DNA of 64,000 nt from Stenotrophomonas sp. BIGb0135 (GTDB taxonomy: Bacteria > Pseudomonadota > Gammaproteobacteria > Xanthomonadales > Xanthomonadaceae): NCBI RefSeq assembly GCF_024810105.1, contig NZ_JANUDX010000005.1, positions 124,001 through 188,000 of the forward strand, in the 5' to 3' direction. Positions 57,078 to 64,000 of this stretch are shown in pieces. A program made the position numbers and the translations under genes. The first letter of the stretch is position 1, and every line of letters starts with the position of its first letter. The notes under the pieces were generated by a model. That model was not told the origin of the DNA and ran no database searches. It worked only from the letters and a program-made list of their open reading frames with translations.

Positions 57078-58601
57078 ATGCCAAGCCTGCGCCATCGCCT
57101 CACCGGCTGTTTGCTGCTGGCGCTGTCTGCTGCCCCGGCGCTGGCCGGCCCCGACAGCCCTGCGGCACCCACCGGCACCCTGCGGGAAGACGCGGCGGCG
57201 GCGGCCATCGTGGACAGCATCACCCTGGCCGAACGCGGTGACAGCGTCGGTGCGCTGCTCGGCTTCGAACGCGCCTTCGCCGATCCCGATACCGCGCTGC
57301 TGTCCGAGCCACTGCGCCTGGACGGCCTGATCACCGCCGGGCGTACCGCCTTCAACGCACGCCAGGCGGCGCAGGCCCGCGCGTACCTGGACGCGGCGCT
57401 GCAGCAGGCGCCGGACGACCCGCGCGCCCTCTACGTGCTGGGCCGCCTCCTGCTGTGGCAGGAAGACATGCTGGAAGGCACCCGATTGATCACCCGCGCA
57501 CTGCGTGCGTCCGATGCCATGCTGGGCGACGTCGACATCCAGATGGCGCATGCGCTGGTCGACGCGCTGCAGGACCAGCCCGATGCACGGCGCGAGCTGC
57601 TGCAGGTATTGTTCGACCGCGACTGGAAGGACGAGGGCATCGAGCCGACGTCGCTGTGGCTGCAGTTGGCCGTGCTGCAGGCCGACGCCGGCCAGCGCGA
57701 GCGCCTGGCCGCGACCGTGGCGCGCATCGATACGCCGATGGAGGTGGTCGCCCTGCGCACCGACAAGCGTTTCGACGCCGTGGTCGACCGCCGCGACCCA
57801 CGCTTCGATCCGCTGCACTCCGCCCGCCGCTACACCGATGCCTTGCGGGTGGAAGGACTGCTGCGGCCCGAGCGCAGTGACCGCGTCGCCGACTTCACCG
57901 ACACCCTGCTGCTGATCGGCGAGCACGAACAGGTGCTGTCCACCAGCGAGACGCTGTACACGCGCCTGTCCGCGCCGAACGCACCGCGCAGCTTCGTCGG
58001 CGCCGATTACGCGGCCTGGGTGCTGAGCCATCGCGCGACGGCCGAACACCGCCTGGGCCGCGATGACGCCGCGGAGGCCACGCTGCTGCTGGCCGCGAGC
58101 CTTGGCGAGGCGGAGGCCCCCGGCAACCCGCTGCTGCAGCTCTACCTGGCCAGCTGGTACCTGGCACGGGAGCAGCCCGAGCGCGCATTGGAGGCGATCG
58201 CCGGCCTGGACCCTGCGCCGATGTTCGGCGAGTACATGCGCCAGTGGATCCGCTTCAGTGCCTACCGCACCCTGGGCGATGCCGACCGCTCGGCGCAGGC
58301 GCGCGCCTGGCTGCAGGCCAACCAGGGCGAAGGCCGCGCCGCTTACGTGGACGTGCTGCTCACTGAAGACCGCATCGACGATGCAGCGCGGCAGTTGATC
58401 GCCGACCTGCAGACCACGGCGCACCGCCAGGACGCCCTGCTGCTGATGCAGGACTTCCGCATGCTGGCACCGATGGCCGGCGACGTGGCCAACGACAGAC
58501 GCTGGCAACAGCTGCTGCGGCGCGCGGACGTGCTGGCCGCGGCACGGGCCGTCGGCCGCATCGAAACCCAGCCGATCTACAGTCGCAGCGCCTGGCGGTG
58601 A
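57078..58601 (+). CDS. Exported TPR-like repeat protein, first of a tandem pair
   Basis: The 507-aa protein has a signal peptide (1-23, 'LLLALSAAPALAG') and an all-helical mature part with TPR-like segments ('ARAYLDAALQQAPDDPRALYVLGRLLLWQEDMLEG'). It shares long blocks with the next gene product, e.g. 'EPTSLWLQLAVLQADAGQRE' against 'EPDDLWLSLATLQADAGEAE', and the ending 'AVGRIETQPIYS' against 'QVGRIDRYALYG'. GGAAGG lies about 8 nt before the ATG. Function unknown; TPR proteins often scaffold envelope complexes. Confidence 0.83.
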   Translation: MPSLRHRLTGCLLLALSAAPALAGPDSPAAPTGTLREDAAAAAIVDSITLAERGDSVGALLGFERAFADPDTALLSEPLRLDGLITAGRTAFNARQAAQARAYLDAALQQAPDDPRALYVLGRLLLWQEDMLEGTRLITRALRASDAMLGDVDIQMAHALVDALQDQPDARRELLQVLFDRDWKDEGIEPTSLWLQLAVLQADAGQRERLAATVARIDTPMEVVALRTDKRFDAVVDRRDPRFDPLHSARRYTDALRVEGLLRPERSDRVADFTDTLLLIGEHEQVLSTSETLYTRLSAPNAPRSFVGADYAAWVLSHRATAEHRLGRDDAAEATLLLAASLGEAEAPGNPLLQLYLASWYLAREQPERALEAIAGLDPAPMFGEYMRQWIRFSAYRTLGDADRSAQARAWLQANQGEGRAAYVDVLLTEDRIDDAARQLIADLQTTAHRQDALLLMQDFRMLAPMAGDVANDRRWQQLLRRADVLAAARAVGRIETQPIYSRSAWR

Positions 58602-58678
58602 GGCGTAGCGGCGCGGCTTGTGCGCGCCGTGCTTCCGGGGTTCAATCGGGCCACCGCCATGGAGGCAAGGATGCAACG

Positions 58679-60205
58679 ATGACCCGAGGTGCCGGCCTTA
58701 CCCTCGCCCTTCTGCTTGCGCTGCACGCCGCACCCGGCGTGCACGCCGCGCCGCATGCCCCGGCCCCGGCCAGCGCCGCACGGCCACTGGTGCCGGTACC
58801 GGCCGACCTGGCCGCCGCACTGGATGCCGCGGCCGAACAGGGCCAACAGGGCGATGCGCGCGGTGCGGGCGAAGCGTTCGACCGGTTGCTGCAGGATCCA
58901 CGCCTGACCCTGCTCGATGACACGCAACGCAGCGCGGTGTGGATGGCGGCGGCCTGGACGGCCGGCACGCTGGAGCAGTGGACCCTGGCCAGGCAGCGCG
59001 TGCAGGAAGCGCTGCGGCTGGACCCGTCCAACAGCCTGGCGCGCTACTTCCTCGGCTCGCTGCAGATCGATGCGGGCGAACTCGACCAGGGCGCGGACAG
59101 CATCATCCGGGCGGTCCAGACCGAACCGGGCACGCCCACCCTGCGCACGCCGCTCGCATGGGCGCTGGCCGCGCACCTGCGTGACCAGCCTGCGCGCCTG
59201 CGCCCCTTCCTGCAGGCGCTGTTCGACAAGGGCTGGACGTCCGATGGCGTGGAACCGGACGACCTGTGGCTGAGCCTGGCCACCCTGCAGGCCGACGCCG
59301 GCGAGGCCGAGGCGCTGGCCACTACGCTGTCCCGCATCGACGGCCCCCGTGAGTTGATCGCGTTGCGCAGCGACAAGCGCTTCGATCCGTACCTGAAGCG
59401 CGATGATCCGCGCCTGGACCCGGTCCGCGCCGTGCATGCGCGCATCGCGTCGTTGTCCGACACCCTCCGGCGCACCCCGCAGTTCAACGACCTCACCACC
59501 GAGTTCGGCCGGCTGCTGCTGGTCGCCGGGCGGGAGGAGGAGGTGCTGACCCTGACCGAACCGCTGCTCGCCATCGCTGCAGGGCCCGAGGCGCTGCCGG
59601 CGGAGCAGCGCCGCAGCGTGGCCTGGCTGCTGGACCAGCGCGCCACCGCGCTGCGCCGGCGTGGCGAGCATGCGCAGGCCGTCGCGTCCCTGCGGCTGGC
59701 CGTGCGCGCGGCCGATCCGACCGGCGATACCGTCAGCCAACGGTTGAACCTGGGCGTGTTGCTGGCCGGCCTGGAGCAGCCCGAGCCGGCGCTCGCCGAG
59801 GTCAGCGGGCTCGGCGATGTCAGCGCGTATGGCGAAAGCACCCGCGCACTGGTCGAGCTGGTCAGCGCGCTGCAACTGCGTGACGCGGCCAGGGCCAATC
59901 GCGCGCGCACGGCCCTGGCCGCGGTGCGTGCGCAGGCGCCGCAGAACCCGCTGGAAGGTCTGCTGGCCGACGACCGCATGGACGACGCGGCGACCGCGCT
60001 GATGGCGATGCTGGCCTCGCCGCGGACGCGCGTCGATGCGCTGCTGTCACTGCAGGACATGCGCACCGTGCCGGCGTTGCCAGGCGATGCCGCGCGCACC
60101 GCGCGCTGGCGCCAGCTCAAGCAGCGCCCCGACGTGCAGGCCGCGGTGCGGCAGGTCGGGCGCATCGACCGCTATGCGTTGTACGGCGACGACGACACGC
60201 GCTGA
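58679..60205 (+). CDS. Exported TPR-like repeat protein, second of a tandem pair
   Basis: The 508-aa paralogue of the preceding product has a signal peptide (1-24) and helical repeats ('ARQRVQEALRLDPSNSLARYFLGSLQIDAGELDQG'). Lengths differ by one residue. Not only the coding parts but also the leader is similar: TTCCGGGGTTCAATCG 31 nt before this ATG matches TTCCGGGTTCAATCG before the first gene. The pair therefore arose by tandem duplication that included regulatory sequence. The ATG at 58671 is out of frame and stops after three codons. Confidence 0.83.
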   Translation: MTRGAGLTLALLLALHAAPGVHAAPHAPAPASAARPLVPVPADLAAALDAAAEQGQQGDARGAGEAFDRLLQDPRLTLLDDTQRSAVWMAAAWTAGTLEQWTLARQRVQEALRLDPSNSLARYFLGSLQIDAGELDQGADSIIRAVQTEPGTPTLRTPLAWALAAHLRDQPARLRPFLQALFDKGWTSDGVEPDDLWLSLATLQADAGEAEALATTLSRIDGPRELIALRSDKRFDPYLKRDDPRLDPVRAVHARIASLSDTLRRTPQFNDLTTEFGRLLLVAGREEEVLTLTEPLLAIAAGPEALPAEQRRSVAWLLDQRATALRRRGEHAQAVASLRLAVRAADPTGDTVSQRLNLGVLLAGLEQPEPALAEVSGLGDVSAYGESTRALVELVSALQLRDAARANRARTALAAVRAQAPQNPLEGLLADDRMDDAATALMAMLASPRTRVDALLSLQDMRTVPALPGDAARTARWRQLKQRPDVQAAVRQVGRIDRYALYGDDDTR

Positions 60206-60223
60206 GCCGGCACCGCGCCCCGA

Positions 60224-60997
60224 CTACTTCGCCGGCGTCTCCAGCTTGAACCCCATCGCCTCGCGGTAACGTTGGTACAACGCGCTGACCTTCTCCACGT
60301 AGGCGAGCGTTTCGGCATACGGCGGCACGCCCTTGTAGCGCGTCACCGCGCCGATGCCGGCGTTGTAGGCCGCCGCGGCCAGGGTGCGGTCGCCCTTGTA
60401 GCGTTTCAGCAGCGCCTTCATGTAGCGCGCCCCACCGTTGATCGACTGTTCGGCGGAGAGCGGGTCGGCCACGCCGAATTCGGTGGCGGTATCGGGCATC
60501 AGCTGCATCACGCCCTGGGCGCCCTTGGGCGACACCGCGCCGGCATCGAAGCCGCTTTCGGCATGCGCGATCGCGCGCAGCCATGCATCGTCCACGCCGG
60601 TGGCCTTGGCCGCGGCCTTGAACTGCCTGGCGTGGCGGTTGAGCTGCGGCGTGCCTACCTTGCCCAGCCCTTCATGGGCCGGCTCGCCCGGCGGGGTGGC
60701 CACGGTGAACTTCAGGAACACCCGCGAGCCGGGCAGGTTGCGCGTGGAATACACCATCGCCCCGTCCTGCTCGCGCTCGTACAAGGTGCCGCTGAACACG
60801 CCCATGTTGCCCCAGAGGTTGGGGGTCTGCACCGCGTTGTCATCCACCTGCTGGGCGGTGCAGCGCGAGCCGGGTTCCGGCGCGGTCGCCAGGCTGACCG
60901 TGTTGTTCTGCACGCAGCGGTACACCGTGCGCGCCGCCACCGGCCAGGGCAGCAGCAACGACAACAGGGCCAACGCGGCAGGCAGGGTCGGTTTCAT
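60224..60997 (-). CDS. Lytic transglycosylase, SLT-type, periplasmic
   Basis: The 257-aa protein has a signal peptide (1-22, 'PWPVAA'), an N-terminal module with two Cys ('VYRCVQNNTVSLATAPEPGSRC') resembling DUF4124-type domains, and a soluble lytic transglycosylase domain (about 120-245). The catalytic Glu lies in 'AIAHAESGFDAGAVSPKGAQGVMQLMP', followed by 'YNAGIGAVTRYKGVPPYAETLAYVEKV'. It cleaves peptidoglycan glycan strands to anhydro-muropeptides. Its stop faces the second TPR gene only 18 bp away. Confidence 0.93.
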   Translation of the reverse strand: MKPTLPAALALLSLLLPWPVAARTVYRCVQNNTVSLATAPEPGSRCTAQQVDDNAVQTPNLWGNMGVFSGTLYEREQDGAMVYSTRNLPGSRVFLKFTVATPPGEPAHEGLGKVGTPQLNRHARQFKAAAKATGVDDAWLRAIAHAESGFDAGAVSPKGAQGVMQLMPDTATEFGVADPLSAEQSINGGARYMKALLKRYKGDRTLAAAAYNAGIGAVTRYKGVPPYAETLAYVEKVSALYQRYREAMGFKLETPAK

Positions 60998-61100
60998 GGG
61001 CTCGGTTCGGGGCACGCAGGTCGTGCGGCGCGATCATCCGGCGGTGGCCGCGAACCGAAGGTGAATACCGGGCCCGCCGCCATGGCGGGCCCGGGGCGCG

Positions 61101-62480
61101 TCAGCGACCGCCGCCCGCCAGGCGCTTGCCGGCGTAGCCCAGGCCCAGCAGCAGGAACCACAGCGGGCTGATCGCCAGCGCGTACAGGGTGTCCGGCTGC
61201 AGGGTCAGCAGCACCAGCACGAAGCCGAAGAACGCCAGGCAGACCACGCACATGGCGATGCCGCCGGGCATCTTGAACCGCGAGGCCGCATGCAGGTCCG
61301 GGCGCCGGCGGCGGTACACGATGTACGAGCACAGGATCAGCGACCACACGAACATGAACAGCACCGCCGCCAGCGTGGTGACCAGGGTGAAGGCGGTGAC
61401 CAGGTTGGGGATCAGGTAGATCAGCATCGCCCCCAGCAGCAGGCAGACGCAGGAGAACAACAGCCCGCGCGCCGGCACCGCCGCCCGCGACAGGCGCGCG
61501 AACATGCCCGGGGCGTGCCCCTCCTCGGCCAGGCCGTACATCATCCGGCTGGTCGAGAAGATGCCGCTGTTGGCCGACGAGGTGGCCGAGGTGAGCACCA
61601 CGAAGTTGATCAGGCTGGCCGCGGCCGGGATGCCGGCCAGCACGAACAGCTCCACGAACGGGCTCTTGCCCGGCACCACCTCGCGCCACGGGGTGACCGC
61701 CATGATCGCGATCAGCGCCAGCACGTAGAACACGATGATGCGGATCGGGATCGAGTTGATGGCCTTGGGCAGGTTGCGCTCGGGGTCGGCGGTTTCGGCG
61801 GCCGTGGTGCCCACCAGCTCGATGCCGACGAAGGCGAAGACCGCGATCTGGAACCCGGCGAAGAAGCCGGCCAGGCCCATCGGGAACATGCCGCCGTCAT
61901 TCCACAGGTTGGCGAACGAGGCCTGGTGGCCCGACGGCGCGGTGAAGCCCCACGCCACCAGCCCGAAGCCGGTGATGATCAGCGCGCAGATGGCGATGAT
62001 CTTGATCAGCGCGAACCAGAACTCCATTTCGCCGAACAGCTTGACCGTCACCAGGTTCAGGCTGAGCAGCAGGATCACGCACAGCAGCGCCGGTATCCAG
62101 GGCGCCAGGTCGGGAAACCAGAACTGCGCGTAGGCGGCGATGGCGATCACATCGGCGATCGCGGTGATGATCCAGCAGAACCAGTAGGTCCATCCACAGA
62201 AGAACCCGGCCCAGGGGCCCAGCAGGTCGGTGGAGAAGTCGATGAAGGACTTGTACGCCAGGTTGGACAGCAGCAGCTCGCCCATCGCGCGCATCACGAA
62301 GAACAGCATCGCGCCGATGATCAGGTAGACCAGGATGATCGACGGGCCGGCCAGGCTGATGGTCTTGCCCGATCCCATGAACAGCCCGGTGCCGATGGCC
62401 CCGCCAATGGCGATCAGCTGCAGGTGGCGGTTGGAGAGGCTGCGCCGGAGGTGGTCGGGGGGAACGGTCGGATCGGACAT
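61101..62480 (-). CDS. cycA: D-serine/D-alanine/glycine transporter (APC family)
   Basis: The 459-aa inner-membrane permease has about 12 TM helices and is very close in sequence to E. coli CycA as I recall it: 'IGGAIGTGLFMGSGKTISLAGPSI', 'VMRAMGELLLSNLAYKSF', 'FAGFQIAVFAFVGIELVGTTAAETADPERNLPKAINSIPIRII', 'SSANSGIFSTSRMMYGLA'. It imports glycine, D-alanine and D-serine with H+. The substrate range fits the dadX/dadA/lrp locus at 25892-28886, although the two are 33 kb apart. Monocistronic. Confidence 0.92.
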   Translation of the reverse strand: MSDPTVPPDHLRRSLSNRHLQLIAIGGAIGTGLFMGSGKTISLAGPSIILVYLIIGAMLFFVMRAMGELLLSNLAYKSFIDFSTDLLGPWAGFFCGWTYWFCWIITAIADVIAIAAYAQFWFPDLAPWIPALLCVILLLSLNLVTVKLFGEMEFWFALIKIIAICALIITGFGLVAWGFTAPSGHQASFANLWNDGGMFPMGLAGFFAGFQIAVFAFVGIELVGTTAAETADPERNLPKAINSIPIRIIVFYVLALIAIMAVTPWREVVPGKSPFVELFVLAGIPAAASLINFVVLTSATSSANSGIFSTSRMMYGLAEEGHAPGMFARLSRAAVPARGLLFSCVCLLLGAMLIYLIPNLVTAFTLVTTLAAVLFMFVWSLILCSYIVYRRRRPDLHAASRFKMPGGIAMCVVCLAFFGFVLVLLTLQPDTLYALAISPLWFLLLGLGYAGKRLAGGGR

Positions 62481-62738
62481 GGATGCGGGCCAGCAGGGCG
62501 ATGGCTAGGAACATAGAAGAGCGCCGCCGGTTTGACCACTGCCGCGTGCAGGCGGCGTCGGCTTTGCCCCGGCGCCCGGCACCGGCCGGCCCGGCCGGAC
62601 CTGCCCGGGCGGACGCGTGCGGGGTATTCCGATTCCCATCGCCGCCCGCAAATGGTGATATAGCGCACCGGGGGCATCGATCAGCCGCCGCCGGCCATGG
62701 CGTTCGACGTCCCCCACCCTCCCGGCATCGAGGTCTGC

Positions 62739-64000
62739 TTGAACCGCCCCAGGATCATCGCCGCCACCGTGCTGTTCGCCCTGCTCGGCGCGCTCGTGCC
62801 GATCGCCTCGGTGGCCTATGCCACCTGGAGCCGGGCCACCGATGCCGAGCACGACCGCCTGCAGGTCACCGCCGAACGCACCCTGCTGCGCGCCCACCGC
62901 GCGTACGAGACCGGGCTGGTGGCGCTGCGCCGGCTCAACCAGAGCACCCTGCCACCGTGTTCGCCCGAGCACCTGCAGCTCATGCGCAGCCTGACCCTGG
63001 GCACCCGCTCGGCCGAGCAGATCGGCTACTTCGAGGACGGGCGGCTGCGCTGCACCTCGTGGGGGATGATGGACAACCACGTGCCCGAGCCGACCCCGGA
63101 CCACATCACCGCCGATGGCGCCGGCATCACCCTGGACGTGCACCCGATCGCCGGCGATGGCACCGCCCTGATTGCGGTCAAGCTGGACCGGTACGACATC
63201 CTGATGGATCCCGAACGCTTCGTGGATGTCATCACCGACCCGAACGTCCGCCTGGCCGTTGCCAGCCCGGACGGGCGCCTGATCGCCCAGCAGGCCATCC
63301 TCGACCAGCAGCTTCTGCAGCGCCTGCTGCGCGAACCGCACAGCGGCATGGACGGCCACACCCTGTACGCCACCGCCCAGGACCAGGAGTGGCTGGCCAT
63401 CGCCACCGCGCCGCGTACCGACCTGATCGCCAGCTTCCGCCAGCAGTTCCGCCAGTTCATCCCGCTGGGCGTGCTGGGCGCGCTGGCGGCGGTGGGCGGA
63501 GTGGTCTGGCTGTCGCGCCGACGGTTGTCGCTGCCGGCCGAGCTGGCCACCGCGGTGCGCCGGCGCGAGTTCTTCATGCACTACCAACCCATCATCGAGC
63601 TGGACACCGGCATCTGCATCGGCGCCGAGTCGCTGGTGCGCTGGGCACGCCCCGATGGCACCCAGGTGCGCCCGGACCTGTTCATCCCCCTGGCCGAAGA
63701 ACACGGCCTGATCGACGCGCTCACCGACCAGGTGATCGAGCGGGTGATCGAGGACATGCGCGATCTGCTGGTCCAGGACCGCAGCGTGCACATCGCCATC
63801 AACCTGTCCGCCAGCGATGTCAGCAGCGGGCGGGCGCTGAAGGTGCTCACGCGCCAGTTGGCCGGCACCGACATCCATCCCCAGCAGATCTGGCTGGAAG
63901 CCACCGAGCGGGGCTTCATCGATGTGCAGCGCGCGCGCAACACCCTGGCGGTCGCGCGCCGCGCCGGGCACTGCGTGGCCATCGATGACTTCGGCGTGGG
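62739..64000 (+). CDS. CSS-motif EAL phosphodiesterase (partial, C-terminus off the window)
   Basis: The visible ~420 residues comprise TM1 (about 5-27), a periplasmic CSS-type sensor with two Cys ('STLPPCSPEH' and 'GRLRCTSWGMM'), TM2 (about 238-256) and an EAL domain from about 275. The EAL domain includes 'AESLVRW' in the position of the EAL motif, 'INLSASDV', 'EATERGF' and 'IDDFGVG' at the cut. CSS proteins of E. coli (PdeC type) are redox-tuned c-di-GMP phosphodiesterases. A TTG start with GAGG 5 nt upstream fits best; ATG at 62697 is the alternative. Confidence 0.88.
   Translation, partial: MNRPRIIAATVLFALLGALVPIASVAYATWSRATDAEHDRLQVTAERTLLRAHRAYETGLVALRRLNQSTLPPCSPEHLQLMRSLTLGTRSAEQIGYFEDGRLRCTSWGMMDNHVPEPTPDHITADGAGITLDVHPIAGDGTALIAVKLDRYDILMDPERFVDVITDPNVRLAVASPDGRLIAQQAILDQQLLQRLLREPHSGMDGHTLYATAQDQEWLAIATAPRTDLIASFRQQFRQFIPLGVLGALAAVGGVVWLSRRRLSLPAELATAVRRREFFMHYQPIIELDTGICIGAESLVRWARPDGTQVRPDLFIPLAEEHGLIDALTDQVIERVIEDMRDLLVQDRSVHIAINLSASDVSSGRALKVLTRQLAGTDIHPQQIWLEATERGFIDVQRARNTLAVARRAGHCVAIDDFGV

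Overview
The window is very GC-rich, densely coding chromosomal DNA from a gammaproteobacterium of the Xanthomonadaceae. Stenotrophomonas is the best fit. The reasons are the many GTAG-headed palindromes typical of SMAG (Stenotrophomonas GTAG) REP elements, several small proteins of families seen mainly in Xanthomonas and relatives, an AlgZ/AlgR-like LytTR two-component pair, an ATG-starting MotA/MotB pair and a FabA/FabB pair. I see no rRNA, tRNA, insertion sequence, prophage or CRISPR array. The species call is an inference from style, not a database match.

Layout. 1-3737: a truncated OmpR-type response regulator diverges from msrB-dipZ-msrA, which looks like a periplasmic methionine sulfoxide repair operon. 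3738-4337 holds two copies of a folded palindromic element, followed by a MocR-type regulator. 5922-7533: bioD, then free methionine-(R)-sulfoxide reductase with a TfoX-C protein. 7534-10460: a CobC-like phosphatase and btuB with its cobalamin riboswitch. 10461-15353: gph, a LysR regulator and its divergent NAD(P)-binding protein, an MBL-fold protein and three repeat-rich gaps. 15354-18452: dinB, fabA-fabB and a strong terminator. 18453-19667: a higher-order SMAG/minisatellite block. 19668-24966: an rsmC-rsuA-HAD operon with ATGA overlaps, two small proteins and a PAS/PAS hybrid histidine kinase.

25215-28886: a DUF3016 protein, then the D-alanine catabolic locus (dadX, dadA, divergent lrp); cycA for D-alanine/glycine uptake lies at 61101-62480. 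28947-34824: small unknown proteins, a second msrB, motA-motB and more lineage-specific small genes. 34975-39592: a CPA1 Na+/H+ antiporter, an esterase-dioxygenase-DoxX group and a divergent LysR. 39615-44972: a PAS-degenerate GGDEF-EAL protein and an M13 lipoprotein peptidase. 45466-49748: a DUF2236 oxygenase-like protein, a two-TM protein, a lipoprotein and a LytTR two-component system. 49946-56953: an M28 peptidase, an ECF42-type sigma factor with its YCII/VOC satellite genes, and an NHL-repeat plus M23 fusion. 57078-64000: tandemly duplicated secreted TPR-like proteins, a lytic transglycosylase, cycA and a truncated CSS-motif EAL protein.

Themes. Methionine oxidation repair is over-represented: two MsrB, one MsrA, one fRMsr and a DipZ electron conduit. 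D-alanine turnover is covered by dadX/dadA/lrp/cycA. The most novel signal is a dispersed element of about 100-150 bp, present four times at gene ends. Its stems change sequence between copies yet keep base pairing, and every copy sits beside degenerate hexanucleotide repeats.
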